Source of the DNA: Gordonia pseudamarae
Lineage (GTDB): Bacteria; Actinomycetota; Actinomycetes; Mycobacteriales; Mycobacteriaceae
Assembly: GCF_025273675.1 (NCBI RefSeq)
Contig: NZ_CP045809.1
Location: 1,116,001 to 1,180,000 of the forward strand
DNA: 64,000 bases
Reading direction: 5' to 3'
Part shown: positions 26,102-35,378 of the stretch, piece after piece
Layout of the letters: each line of letters begins with the position of its first letter
How positions within the stretch are numbered: position 1 is the stretch's first letter
The notes under the pieces: model-generated
Told to the model about the DNA's origin: nothing
Databases searched by the model: none
Seen by the model: the letters and a program-made list of their open reading frames with translations, nothing else
Translations under genes and position numbers: made by a program

Positions 26102-27077
26102 TTGAACGACGCCCTGGACGTGTACATCGACGTCGGCGGTGAGCCCGTCCGGGCCGGTGTCGCCTATTTCACCGAGCACCGACACCGAGTGGGCACCACG
26201 TTCACCTACGATCCGTCATATCTGGCCCGTTCCGTTCCCGGGGATCTCGAACCCCGTCTGCCCCGGGTGGGTGGCCAGCAGTACGTCGACGGTCTGCCGG
26301 GAGCATTCGCCGACTCGGCACCCGACCGGTGGGGACGTAACCTCATCGACAAGGTCGTCGCGCAGCGCAGCGCGAAACCTCGCAGCGGCTGCCCGCTGCC
26401 ACCGCGATCGACTATCTCGTCGGCGTCAGCGACATCACCAGACAGGGCGACCTCCGATTCGCCGACCGGAATGACACCGACGGCTTCCTCGCGCCGGGAC
26501 ACGATGTGCGCCGAGGCTCCTGGCCAAGGTTGGTGATCGAAATTCGTTACTTATCAGTCGATTTGATCGATCTGGTGTAGCGCGTATCGGCTATATCTCG
26601 GCGATGACGTTGCTCGGTGCCCGCGACGGCGACGAACGTGACTACGCCGATATCGCCGAGGCGCTGCCCGATTACGGCGCGTCCGTCAAGGCGGATCTCG
26701 CCGACCTGTTCCGACGCGTCGTCTTCAATGTCGCCATCCACAACACTGATGACCACCTGCGCAACCACGGCTTCCTGCGCACTCAGGGCGGTTGGTCGTT
26801 GAGCCCGGTCTTCGATGTCAACCCCGAACCCGACATCCACAAGCGCAGGGTGATGGGCATCGTCGGCAGCGTCGACGACGAGCCCGCCGCGCTCCTGGCG
26901 TTCGCCGACGAGTGCCGACTCACCAGCACGCAGGCGTCCGCGCTGGTGCGGGAGGTGGCCGAGGTGGTGGCCGGGTGGCGAGAAGCGGCAGCGCGCAATG
27001 GCATCCGTGCGCGCGATATCGAGCCCTTCGCGGAGGCCGTCGAATACGGCCTCGCCGTGCTCGGGCAGATAGCCTGA
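26102..27077 (+). pseudogene. Broken hipA-like serine kinase (toxin) gene
   Basis: The N-terminal HipA domain is readable from TTG 26102 (VYIDVGGEPVRAGVAYFTEH, then LPGAFADSAPDRWGRNLID). Near 26370 the frame shifts: IDYLVGVSDITRQGDLRF continues in another frame. The nucleotide-binding core around the Gly-rich loop is missing at about 26510, and the third piece resumes as LLAKVGDRNSLLISRFDRSG, then ISAMTLLGARDGDERDYADI and NTDDHLRNHGF. So there is at least one frameshift plus an internal deletion of roughly 100 codons. HipA phosphorylates glutamyl-tRNA synthetase; this copy cannot. No hipB-like antitoxin gene is visible. Confidence 0.85.
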
Positions 27078-27226
27078 TCACGGGGTGGGCCTTTCGAGTC
27101 GGGCTCGCGCATACCGGATCAGATGAGCAGCGTGCGGCACGACGCACCGCGGTCACCACAAGACGCCGGAGCCGACAGGCCGTCGCCACAGGCGTCAACG
27201 TATCAATGCGCTGCGACAGCCGAGTC

Positions 27227-28282
27227 TCAGACGGGAACTGCGACGACCGACCAGCGTTGGGGGAGTCCGCCGTCGTGGGTGAGGATGCCGCGCGACTCCA
27301 AGACGGTGAGATGGGCATGGGTTTCGCGGGTCGCCATCCGCCGCAGGGGCAACAGCAGATCGTCGAAGGGACGTGACCACGACACCGAGCGGGCGATCTC
27401 CCAGGCGGTGATCTGCGGATCGGCGGCGACGGCGGCGGTGATCTCATCGAACCGTTCCTCGTGATGGGACAGCAGGGCGGTGACGCGCTCGGCCAGTCCC
27501 CGGAAGCGGTACTCGTGCGACGGCAGGGCCTCCACGTCGGGGAGCTGTTCGGTGTGCGCCAGCGACACCAGGTAGGCCGCGAGCGGGTCGGTGGGCTGGA
27601 AGATGGTGGTGGACACGTTGGGGCTGATGCGCGGCAGCAGATGGTCGCCGGTGAACACCGTGCCCGCGTCCTCGTCGAGAAAGCACAGATGGCCGGGCGT
27701 GTGCCCGGGCGTCCACAGCGCCTTGACGTTCCAGCCGGGCAGGTTCAGCGGCTGGTGGTCGTCGAGTTCGACGTCGACGGTGCGCCCGTCGGGCAGCCTG
27801 GTGAACGAACGCATCCCCGTCTCGGGGATGTCGGTGGGAGCGCCGAGTCTGGCGAGTTGCTCGGTGGCCCAGGTTTGTTCGCGCTCGATCTCGCCCTCGT
27901 CGCGGAACCGCATGAACTTCGCGTCGTTGCCGTGCATGGCGAGGGTGAAGTCGGTGTGTTCGAGCAGCCGGGGCACGAGTCCGAAATGGTCGGGGTGCAG
28001 GTGGGTGATCGCGACGTACCGGATGTCGGTGATGTCGTGCCCGGTGGCGTGGATGCCGTCGACCAGTGCCCGCCATGTCTCGTCGGTGTCCAGGCCGGTA
28101 TCGATGAGGGCGATGCCGTCGGGCAGGACCAGTGCGTAGACCAGGGTGTACCGCAGCGGGGACTGCGGCATCGGCACCGGAATGGACCACAGGCCGGGCC
28201 GGACCTCCTCGATCGGCGGTAGCGTCTTGGCGAGCCAGGCCTCACGCTGGCTGTGACCGGTTATTTCCACGGTGGACGTCAT
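27227..28282 (-). CDS. MBL-fold metallo-hydrolase
   Basis: A 351-aa metallo-beta-lactamase-fold hydrolase with the metal-binding motif THLHPDHFG near residue 110, TPGHTPGHLCF and TGDHLLPRISPN downstream, and LPSHEYRF for the last His. Substrates of such proteins range from thioesters to lactones; none can be named. ATG at 28282 (MTSTVEITGHSQREAW) is chosen over the longer ORF to 28348. The C-terminal part (ITAWEIARSVSW, then THAHLTVLESRG) looks like a winged-helix-like tail seen in related hydrolases. It diverges from a CoA-transferase gene with a 147-base gap. Confidence 0.88.
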   Translation of the reverse strand: MTSTVEITGHSQREAWLAKTLPPIEEVRPGLWSIPVPMPQSPLRYTLVYALVLPDGIALIDTGLDTDETWRALVDGIHATGHDITDIRYVAITHLHPDHFGLVPRLLEHTDFTLAMHGNDAKFMRFRDEGEIEREQTWATEQLARLGAPTDIPETGMRSFTRLPDGRTVDVELDDHQPLNLPGWNVKALWTPGHTPGHLCFLDEDAGTVFTGDHLLPRISPNVSTTIFQPTDPLAAYLVSLAHTEQLPDVEALPSHEYRFRGLAERVTALLSHHEERFDEITAAVAADPQITAWEIARSVSWSRPFDDLLLPLRRMATRETHAHLTVLESRGILTHDGGLPQRWSVVAVPV

Positions 28283-28429
28283 CGTGTGTGGCCTCCTCAA
28301 GGACGCGCAGGGCTGCTCCTCCATGAGACCACACATCTCGACAGCCATTCGGGAAGGGTTACGATAGCAAACCGGCGCGGCGGCGGAGCCGGGTTGACCA
28401 CCGTGGCCGTCATCGGCGATCGTTGCGGC

Positions 28430-29638
28430 ATGGATCGTGCGCAGCCGGGAACGCTACCGCTGGACGGGATCACCGTCGTCGCCCTCGAACAGGCCGTGGC
28501 CGCCCCGCTGGCCACCCGGCACCTCGCCGATCTCGGCGCCCGCGTCATCAAGGTGGAGCGGCCCGACGGCGGCGATTTCGCCCGGCGCTACGACGCCGAC
28601 GTCCACGGCCTCGCCTCCCATTTCGTATGGCTCAACCGCGGCAAGGAATCGATCGCCCTCGACCTGCGTGACCCCGGCGACAACGCCCTGCTGCACCGGC
28701 TGATCACCCGCGCCGACGTGTTCGTGCAGAACCTGGCACCCGGCGCGGCGGCCCGCCTCGGCTTCGGCGCCGACGACCTGCGCGCCGATCATCGGCGGCT
28801 GATCGTCGTCGACCTGTCCGGGTACGGCGACGACGGACCATACCGCGACCGCAAGGCCTACGACATGCTGATCCAGGCTGAGACCGGGCTCATCTCGGTC
28901 ACCGGAACCCCTGATGCCGCCGCCAAGACCGGTATCCCCGCCGCCGACATCGGCGCGGGTATGTATGTGCTCACCGCGGTGCTGGCGGCGCTGGTACGCC
29001 GGGGTGTCACCGGGGAGGGGGCGACGGTGTCGGTGTCGATGTTCGACGCCATCGCCGAGTGGATGACCCACCCGCTCTACATCCGGCTGTACGGCGGCAG
29101 ACAGGTCGAACGCGCGGGCGTGGGCCACGCCGCGATCGTGCCCTACGACCGGTATCCGACCGCAGACGGAGAAATCCTGATCGGCGTGCAGAACGAACGC
29201 GGCTGGGAACTGTTGATGACCGAGGTTCTCGGCCGCCCCGAACTCGTCGACGACCCGCGCTACGCCACCAACATCGCCCGGGTGCGGCGCCGCGCCGAGG
29301 TAGACGCCCTGATCGCTGCCGAGACGGCCACGTTCACCACCGGTGAACTCGATGAACGGCTTGCCGCCGCCGGTGTGCCCGCGGCCGAGATCCGCGAACT
29401 CGACGGCCTGGCCGATCATCCGCAATTGCGGATGCGCGAGCGCTGGCGCACCGTCGGCACCGAGAAGGGCGAGGTACGGGCGGTGCTGCCACCGATGACG
29501 TTCGCCGATGTCGAACTGGCCATGGGCGATGTGCCGGCGCTCGGTGAACACACGGAGAAAATCCGCGCCGAACTCGCCTGGGCGCCATGCCGCGACGGCT
29601 ATTCCGGGGGCGGCCCGCCTACCGGACCGAACACGTAG
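28430..29638 (+). CDS. CaiB/BaiF (family III) CoA-transferase
   Basis: A 402-aa family III CoA-transferase moving CoA between carboxylic acids. The conserved start LPLDGITVVALEQAVAAPLA, then DLGARVIKVERPDGGDFAR, and the region holding the catalytic Asp (KAYDMLIQAETGLISVTGTP) are present. ATG at 28430 is chosen because upstream residues are non-conserved; the frame is open to 28253. It has no pathway partner next to it apart from the divergent MBL hydrolase, and its 3' end overlaps the convergent GNAT gene by 40 bases. Confidence 0.88.
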   Translation: MDRAQPGTLPLDGITVVALEQAVAAPLATRHLADLGARVIKVERPDGGDFARRYDADVHGLASHFVWLNRGKESIALDLRDPGDNALLHRLITRADVFVQNLAPGAAARLGFGADDLRADHRRLIVVDLSGYGDDGPYRDRKAYDMLIQAETGLISVTGTPDAAAKTGIPAADIGAGMYVLTAVLAALVRRGVTGEGATVSVSMFDAIAEWMTHPLYIRLYGGRQVERAGVGHAAIVPYDRYPTADGEILIGVQNERGWELLMTEVLGRPELVDDPRYATNIARVRRRAEVDALIAAETATFTTGELDERLAAAGVPAAEIRELDGLADHPQLRMRERWRTVGTEKGEVRAVLPPMTFADVELAMGDVPALGEHTEKIRAELAWAPCRDGYSGGGPPTGPNT

Positions 29639-30459
29639 GCACCGGACCGCAGGAACGTGACAGGGTCACGGTCGGGACCGTCGACCAGTGGAGCCAGCGC
29701 CTCACGCAGCGCGATCCGCCAGCGTGCGGCGACCAGCGGTTCGGTGCGGCGCATCGACTCGATGTCGCCGGGCACCGGCACCACGACCGTGGCGGCATCG
29801 GAGATCACCCCCGGTTTACCCTGCGGATGATCATGGTCCTGCATGTCGATCGCGTACACCACCCCCGGACCACCTGGGTCGACGACGGGCGGGTCGGGCA
29901 CCGGGACGTCGAGCGGCCACGACACGAACAGCCGGTCGGTGGCATCGGTGCCGGCGAGTTCCAGCCCGAGCTGCCCGTAGAAGTCGACCAGATAGTCGCG
30001 AGGCCGCGCACCCAGCTTGACCAGGTTGAAGTAGGCGTTGCGCGACACCAGCGGATCGAACGTCCAGGTGATCTCCGACAGCCCGCGCTCGATCGCCCAC
30101 TCCCGCTGATACAGCTTGAGCGCGTGACCGAGGTTGTGGCCGCGGCCCAGCCTCGACACCCCGGTGATGTGGCTGTGCAGGGTGGTGCCGGCGGGCGCGC
30201 CGAAGAACCCGACACTGCCTCCGGCGAGGACACCATCGATGAATGCGCCCACCACATAGTTGCCGGTGTGCGCCAGCGTACGCAGCGTGTCGACGCCGAT
30301 GACCCGGTTGCTGGGGTCCGGATGCCACACGTCATCGAAGACGTTGGCCAATGCGGCGAGATCATCGGAATCGGTGAGTTCACGGATCACCACATCGCGC
30401 TGTGTCGTCAGTGGGTCGGCCGAATGCTTCGGTGCCGACCCCGCGGGCGTAAGGGCCAT
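29599..30459 (-). CDS. GNAT-superfamily acetyltransferase-like protein (COG3375 type)
   Basis: A 286-aa protein resembling the COG3375 group of predicted GNAT acetyltransferases. VIRELTDSDDLAALANVFDDVW opens a GNAT-like fold, and HSHITGVSRLGRGHNLGHALKLYQREWAIERGL matches the acyl-CoA-binding turn (R/G-rich) and following helix. FDPLVSRNAYFNLVKLGA is typical of this group. The acceptor is unknown. The start ATG is at 30459. Confidence 0.78.
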   Translation of the reverse strand: MALTPAGSAPKHSADPLTTQRDVVIRELTDSDDLAALANVFDDVWHPDPSNRVIGVDTLRTLAHTGNYVVGAFIDGVLAGGSVGFFGAPAGTTLHSHITGVSRLGRGHNLGHALKLYQREWAIERGLSEITWTFDPLVSRNAYFNLVKLGARPRDYLVDFYGQLGLELAGTDATDRLFVSWPLDVPVPDPPVVDPGGPGVVYAIDMQDHDHPQGKPGVISDAATVVVPVPGDIESMRRTEPLVAARWRIALREALAPLVDGPDRDPVTFLRSGAYVFGPVGGPPPE

Positions 30460-30556
30460 GACTCGATTCTGTCATCTGTCCGTGGTCCCGGAGCCGGTTG
30501 CCGCGCTCTCGCGTGTGTCGGGAGAACCGGACATCGTGGCCGATGAATGACATGGG

Positions 30557-31135
30557 ATGCTGGAACCCGTGAAATGCGAGCGAGGAGACGTGCTGCCCGT
30601 CCGGGCGACGATCGCCCTCGCCGTGCCCGCGCTCGCCGCGGCCGCTCACGGTAGGGCGGGCGATGTGTCCGCGTCGGCGTCGGATCTGGTGCTGCTGCTC
30701 GGGGTGGGCGCGCTGGCCGCGCTCGTCGCCGTGCCCTCGCAGCATGCCGCGTCGGCCGCCGTGCGTCGGCCGAAGTTGTCGATGCTGCGGACCGCCGGGG
30801 TGTTGTCGGCGGCGCAGATCTGTGCGCACCTCGTGCTCGCGGCGGGCACCCACGTGTCGCCCGGCCACGGCCTCGGGATGTCGTGGTCGATGGTGACCGC
30901 GCACGCGGTGGCGACCGGGCTGACGGCCGTCGTGGTCGCGGTGGCCGCCCAACTCGCCCATCAGGTCGGGGTGGTGCTGGTCGCCGCACGCCGCCTCGTG
31001 GCCGGGCACGAACATTCGTCGCGGCGGGCGCCCGCACCGGTCTTCGGTGTGGTGCGGGTGCCCTCGTCGGCCGCGCTGAGCGGTGCCGGCGGTGTCCGGG
31101 GGCCTCCGGGAACGGTCGCGGTACCGCACCTGTGA
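30557..31135 (+). CDS. Hydrophobic membrane protein at the head of the copper module
   Basis: A 192-aa protein with about four hydrophobic segments (residues 17-33, 41-60, 80-96, 107-133) and a basic, Pro-rich tail. It contains several His residues in or near the membrane part (HGR, HVSPGHGLG, HQVG, HEHSS). It precedes ycnI, copC and copD on the same strand, so a role in copper handling is likely by context. I do not recognise a named family with certainty. The start ATG at 30557 is uncertain; GTG at 30569 is possible. Confidence 0.62.
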   Translation: MLEPVKCERGDVLPVRATIALAVPALAAAAHGRAGDVSASASDLVLLLGVGALAALVAVPSQHAASAAVRRPKLSMLRTAGVLSAAQICAHLVLAAGTHVSPGHGLGMSWSMVTAHAVATGLTAVVVAVAAQLAHQVGVVLVAARRLVAGHEHSSRRAPAPVFGVVRVPSSAALSGAGGVRGPPGTVAVPHL

Positions 31136-31203
31136 CCACTGCGCGCCCGGACCGATGTCCCGGTACGCTCCCTGCTGTTGCCTGAAAGGCATTGAACTTC
31201 ATC

Positions 31204-31884
31204 ATGTTTCATTTCAATCGGTCGTCCGCGACCGCTCTCTGTGCTGCCGCGGTCCTCGGCGGAGCGTGCGCGACGCTCGGCGCCGGGGCCGCGCAGGCCC
31301 ATGTCAGCGCCAACGCACCCACCCTCACCCAGGGTGGCTACGGGGTGGTGACCTTGGTGGTGCCCAACGAATCGGACACCGCGTCCACCACATCGGTCAC
31401 CGTCACCCTGCCCCGGCTTAAATCGGCCCGACCCGAGACGACCACCGGCTGGAAGGCCGAGGTCACCAAGGATCCCCGGACGCAGGAGGCCACCGCGATC
31501 ACCTGGACCGCCGAACCCGGCACACCCGGTGTGCCCGTCGGGCAGTTCGCCCAGTTCCGGCTGGCCGGCGGTCCGTTCCCCGACCAGAACACCGTCGAAC
31601 TGCCCGCCGTGCAGGTCTACTCCGACGGCCAGAAGGTCGCCTGGGATCAGAGCACACCCGAGGGCGGCGACGAACCCGAACATCCCGCGCCCACGTTGAC
31701 CCTCCCCGAGGGTGACGGCCACGACGGCCACCACGGCACACCGTCGGTGGCGGCGGACACCGACGGCGAGGGCACCGACACCGTCGCCCGCTGGCTCGGC
31801 GGTGCCGGACTGGCCGTCGGTATCGCCGGTGTGGCGTTCGGGGTGGCCGCCGGACGTCGGCGCCCGGGTGGATCCGATGCGTAG
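31204..31884 (+). CDS. ycnI: YcnI-type (DUF1775) exported copper-associated protein
   Basis: A 226-aa exported protein. A signal peptide (residues 1 to about 32) ends ...AAQA, so the mature protein starts HVSANAPTLTQGGYG; the N-terminal His is the Cu(II) ligand of YcnI-type domains. VVPNESDTASTTSVTVTLP is typical of DUF1775. The His-rich linker (GDGHDGHHGT) precedes a C-terminal membrane anchor. ATG at 31204 is used; TTG at 31192 is possible. The stop overlaps the copC start by 8 bases, so ycnI, copC and copD are co-translated. Confidence 0.9.
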   Translation: MFHFNRSSATALCAAAVLGGACATLGAGAAQAHVSANAPTLTQGGYGVVTLVVPNESDTASTTSVTVTLPRLKSARPETTTGWKAEVTKDPRTQEATAITWTAEPGTPGVPVGQFAQFRLAGGPFPDQNTVELPAVQVYSDGQKVAWDQSTPEGGDEPEHPAPTLTLPEGDGHDGHHGTPSVAADTDGEGTDTVARWLGGAGLAVGIAGVAFGVAAGRRRPGGSDA

Positions 31885-32398
31885 CCGCGGGCTCGCCGCG
31901 ACCGTCCTGGCGCTGCTGCTGGCGCTGGTGGGAGTGGTGTTCGCCGCGTCCGCGGCGGCGCACTCCGGGCTCACCTCGTCGGTACCCGCGCAGGATGCTC
32001 AGCTGACATCCGGTCCGGCCGAGGTGGTGCTGACGTTCAACGAACCGCTGCAGGAACAGTTCGCGGTGATGACCGTCGTCGGCCCCGACGGCAACTACTG
32101 GCACGACGGCACCGCGGTCGTCGACGGCCCGCGGGTGCGGGTGGCGCTGCGCCCGCTCGGGCCGGTCGGCGCCTACACGGTCAACTACCGGGTCACCTCC
32201 GCCGACGGACACCCCGTCGAAGGGCAGCGCCGTTTCACGCTGACCGTCGTCGGTACCGGCACACCCGGCACGTCGGCGAGTGAGGATTCCGGCTCCGGTG
32301 ACGGTGTTCCGGTGTGGCCGTTCATTATCGGCGCGGTCGTCGTCATCGCGGCCGGTGTGGGCGCGATGTTCGTGCTCTCGCGCCGCCGGAAGAGCTGA
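31877..32398 (+). CDS. copC: CopC-type copper-binding protein
   Basis: A 173-aa exported CopC. The signal peptide ends ASAAA and the mature protein begins HSGLTSSVPAQDAQL, with His1 as the expected Cu(II) ligand; the second part GHPVEGQRRFTL supplies the other conserved His (ADGHPVEG). A C-terminal membrane helix (VWPFIIGAVVVIAAG) anchors it. ATG at 31877 overlaps ycnI. It lies 4 bases before copD, the membrane partner. Confidence 0.93.
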   Translation: MRSRGLAATVLALLLALVGVVFAASAAAHSGLTSSVPAQDAQLTSGPAEVVLTFNEPLQEQFAVMTVVGPDGNYWHDGTAVVDGPRVRVALRPLGPVGAYTVNYRVTSADGHPVEGQRRFTLTVVGTGTPGTSASEDSGSGDGVPVWPFIIGAVVVIAAGVGAMFVLSRRRKS

Positions 32399-32402
32399 CC
32401 CG

Positions 32403-33332
32403 GTGACCCCGGCCGACGGCCGCACGCGCGCCCTGCTGGTGGTTGCCTGCGTGCCGGTGATGGCCGTCGGTCTGGTCGCCGCCCGGTTGTCGGGTGCGGC
32501 CGGCGGCGCCGCCGACACCGCCGGTGCCGGCTCGTTGCCGGCCGTGGTGACACTGGCCGCCGCGGTCCTGCTCATCGGTCTCGGCACGTTGCCCGCCCTG
32601 GGCGCCGCACCGTCGCCGATGGCGGTCGGCGTGGTCGGCGGGGTGTGGGCGGCGGCGTCGCTGGTGGCGGCGTGGGCACGAGCGGCCGACCAGGTGGGTG
32701 TGGGTGTGGGTGAGGTGGCGCTCGGACAATTCTCCGAGGTGATGCGTCACGGTGCTCCCGACCTGGTTGCCGCGACGTGCGCGCTCGCCGTCATCGGCTG
32801 GGCATGCGCCGACCTGATCACCGACACCTCGGTGCCCGTGCAGTCGGTGGCGGTGCTCGGTGGCGTCGGCCTCGTCGCCGTCGCCATTTCGGCGCACCCC
32901 GGCACCCACGCGGTGATGCCGGTGCTGGTGGCGGTTCATGCGCTGGCCGCGGCCTGGTGGTGCGGCACGCTCGCCGCGCTGGTGCTCTCGGTGCGCGGCC
33001 GGTCCGGCTGGGCACGATCGCTGCCGCGGTTCTCCGAACTCGCGCCGTGGGCGGTGCTGGCGCTGGTACCGACCGGGGTGGTGTCGGCGATCATCGAACT
33101 GGGGTCGGTGTCGTCGCTGTTCACCACGGGGTACGGGCTGATCGTCGTCGGCAAATCGGTCGGACTGGGCCTACTGGTGGCGATCGCGGCCCGGCATCGC
33201 CGCCGTTGGGTGCCCGACGCGGCCCGGCATCGGGGCACCGAAAATCAGGCCATTCGCCGGGCCGCGACACAACTCGCCGTGATGGCGGTGGTTCTGGGGC
33301 TGGCGGTGGGGCTGTCGGTCACCGCCCCCTGA
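32403..33332 (+). CDS. copD: CopD-family copper-resistance membrane protein
   Basis: A 309-aa integral membrane protein of the CopD family, thought to move copper across the membrane with CopC. GTG at 32403 starts 4 bases after copC. About eight hydrophobic helices are visible, and conserved His appear in ISAHPGTHAVMPVLVAVHAL and the AAWWCGTLAALV region of the domain. It lacks the C-terminal CtaG-like extension seen in longer mycobacterial fusions. Confidence 0.88.
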   Translation: MTPADGRTRALLVVACVPVMAVGLVAARLSGAAGGAADTAGAGSLPAVVTLAAAVLLIGLGTLPALGAAPSPMAVGVVGGVWAAASLVAAWARAADQVGVGVGEVALGQFSEVMRHGAPDLVAATCALAVIGWACADLITDTSVPVQSVAVLGGVGLVAVAISAHPGTHAVMPVLVAVHALAAAWWCGTLAALVLSVRGRSGWARSLPRFSELAPWAVLALVPTGVVSAIIELGSVSSLFTTGYGLIVVGKSVGLGLLVAIAARHRRRWVPDAARHRGTENQAIRRAATQLAVMAVVLGLAVGLSVTAP

Positions 33333-33346
33333 CCACCACGTGCGGG

Positions 33347-34273
33347 CTACCGCTTTTTATCGGGCCGCTCGACATCCCACACGGCGTTGAGTTCGTCGAT
33401 GAGGTCGGTGGCCATGTGCAGCGTCGACAGGTGGCTGTCGCCGGGCAGCGGATACAGCTTGGCATCGGGCAGCAGCGCCACCATATGCTCACCGTGCGAG
33501 AACGGGATGATGTGGTCGGCGTCGCCGTGCCACCAGCGCACCGGGACCTTGATGTCGGACACCTGGAAACCCCAGTCGGAGGCGAAGGCGAGGATGTCGG
33601 CGAACGGGGCATCCATCTGCCGCCGCCCACCGAAGATCAGGTCGTTGAGGAACATCGCCGAGAACTCGGGCCGGGCCAGGGCCTCACGGTCGGCCTTGGG
33701 GGAGGTGAGCCCGTACAGCTTGACCGCGGTGTCGCCGAACGGACGGGCCACCGACAGAACCGAACTGATCACATGACCGATGGGGGCACCGGCGACGCGG
33801 ACCAGCGGTGCCGCGCGGACGCCGAGTTCCATCGCGCCGCCACCGATCCGCTCCGGGCCGACGGTGGGTGCGACGCCGCCGAGGATGCCGACCGTCACCA
33901 CCCGGTCGGGAAACGCCGCCGCCGTCGCCAACGAATACGGCCCGCCACCCGACAGCCCGATGACTGCGAAGTCGTCGATGCCGAGCGAATCGGCGACCGT
34001 GGCCAGGTCGGCGGGGAACTCCGAGATCGACGCGTACCGGTGGGCGGTCGACGCGCCAACCCCCGGCCGGTCCAGGCCGATGATCCGGAAGCCCTTCTCC
34101 GCGGCGTAGGCACGTGCCTGCAGTGGGATCTGCCGACGTGCACCAGGCGTACCGTGCAACCAGAAAAATGTGCGCCCACCAGGCTCGCCCCATTCGGCGA
34201 AGCCCATTCGCCGACGCTCGCCAACCTTGATCGATCCTTCGATCTTCGGACGTTCGACTTCCATCATGCGCAA
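33347..34273 (-). CDS. Alpha/beta hydrolase
   Basis: A 308-aa alpha/beta-fold hydrolase. The oxyanion turn is FWLHGTPGARRQ, the nucleophile elbow GLSGGG (Ser near residue 118), the acid HGDADHIIP and the base His in GDSHLST. The conserved GTPGARRQIP start is shared by a common actinobacterial hydrolase group of unknown substrate. It converges on copD with a 14-base gap, and its start is near that of the divergent hydrolase at 34392. Confidence 0.88.
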   Translation of the reverse strand: MRMMEVERPKIEGSIKVGERRRMGFAEWGEPGGRTFFWLHGTPGARRQIPLQARAYAAEKGFRIIGLDRPGVGASTAHRYASISEFPADLATVADSLGIDDFAVIGLSGGGPYSLATAAAFPDRVVTVGILGGVAPTVGPERIGGGAMELGVRAAPLVRVAGAPIGHVISSVLSVARPFGDTAVKLYGLTSPKADREALARPEFSAMFLNDLIFGGRRQMDAPFADILAFASDWGFQVSDIKVPVRWWHGDADHIIPFSHGEHMVALLPDAKLYPLPGDSHLSTLHMATDLIDELNAVWDVERPDKKR

Positions 34274-34391
34274 TAGAATCGCATGGTGTGGATCACACTG
34301 TCACCATCGGGTCCCATTCACCACAGTCAAATGTCAGACATGTCGGATACGTGGCCCCCGCGCGGGCGGTGAGCGCGTACCGTTTGAGGTT

Positions 34392-35282
34392 GTGAGCCCT
34401 GAGATTCTGCAGCGCGCGCAGCGCAGCGTCCGCCATCTCGTGCGTCCCTACCCGCTGCGCGATATTCCGGCCGGCTCGATGCTTGACCTGCCCGGACGCG
34501 GCCGGACATTCGTCACCGACTCCGGTCCGCGGGACGCACCGGCGGTCATCCTGCTGCATTCGGTGCTGACCACCGGGCTGCTGTGCTGGTATCCGGTGAT
34601 TCCGGCGCTCAACGAGCGCTATCGCGTCATCACCCTCGACCACCGGCGTCACGGCCGGGGCATCAGATCCGACGACTTCTCCCTCGACGACGCCGCCGAC
34701 GACACCGTTGCCGTCGCCGACGCACTCGGCGTCGACAGGTTCACCGCCGCCGGCTTCTCGATGGGCGGCGGTATCGCACAACTCATCTGGCGGCGGCATC
34801 CGGGGCGGCTCAACGGAATGGTGCTGTGCTCGACCGGTCCGTTCTTCTCCGAACAGGATCCGCGCGCCCAGGCCGTCGCCGACCGGGTCGGTCGGCTGGC
34901 CACCCCCGTCTACCGGATGCTGCCGAAGTCCGTACGCCTGGACGACACCGACGCGCACACCACCGTGTGGGCGTTCCGGCAGTTCTTGTCCACCTCGCTG
35001 CCCGACTTCGGGATGTTCGGAGAAGGGCTGGGGCGCTTCGACTCCCGCGACTGGCTCGGCGACATCGACGTCCCCACCTCCGTGCTGGTGTCCACCCGCG
35101 ACAAGGTGGTTCCGCCGTCCCGGCAACAACTGCTCCTCGACGGCATTCCCGGCGCCCGGCGTTTCGAGGTACACGGCGGGCACGCCTGCTGCGTGCTCGG
35201 TGCCGAGGACTTCATCGCACCTTTCGGTGCCGCCGTCGACGCGGTCGCCATTCGGGGCACACTCGCACCGCCGACTCCGTGA
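34392..35282 (+). CDS. Alpha/beta hydrolase, second, divergent
   Basis: A 296-aa alpha/beta hydrolase. Motifs are ILLHSVLTTGLLCWYPVIPA (oxyanion region), nucleophile GFSMGGGIAQLIWRRHP, acid in STRDKVVPPSRQ and His in VHGGHACCVLG. GTG at 34392 follows TTGAGG; the open frame to 34170 lacks homology. It diverges from the hydrolase at 34273 but is not closely similar to it. The substrate is unknown. Confidence 0.86.
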   Translation: MSPEILQRAQRSVRHLVRPYPLRDIPAGSMLDLPGRGRTFVTDSGPRDAPAVILLHSVLTTGLLCWYPVIPALNERYRVITLDHRRHGRGIRSDDFSLDDAADDTVAVADALGVDRFTAAGFSMGGGIAQLIWRRHPGRLNGMVLCSTGPFFSEQDPRAQAVADRVGRLATPVYRMLPKSVRLDDTDAHTTVWAFRQFLSTSLPDFGMFGEGLGRFDSRDWLGDIDVPTSVLVSTRDKVVPPSRQQLLLDGIPGARRFEVHGGHACCVLGAEDFIAPFGAAVDAVAIRGTLAPPTP

Positions 35283-35378
35283 CCGGCTCGCTCTCGGACC
35301 CCGGACGCGGTTTCCGCGCTCCCGGGTGGACACAGAGGCTGCGCTCGATGCGGTACGCGGACGCACCGCGGGCGATCG

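Noticed and set aside
31712..31876. Longer start for copC
   Set aside because: These residues are shadow of the ycnI C-terminus; ATG 31877 directly precedes a normal signal peptide.
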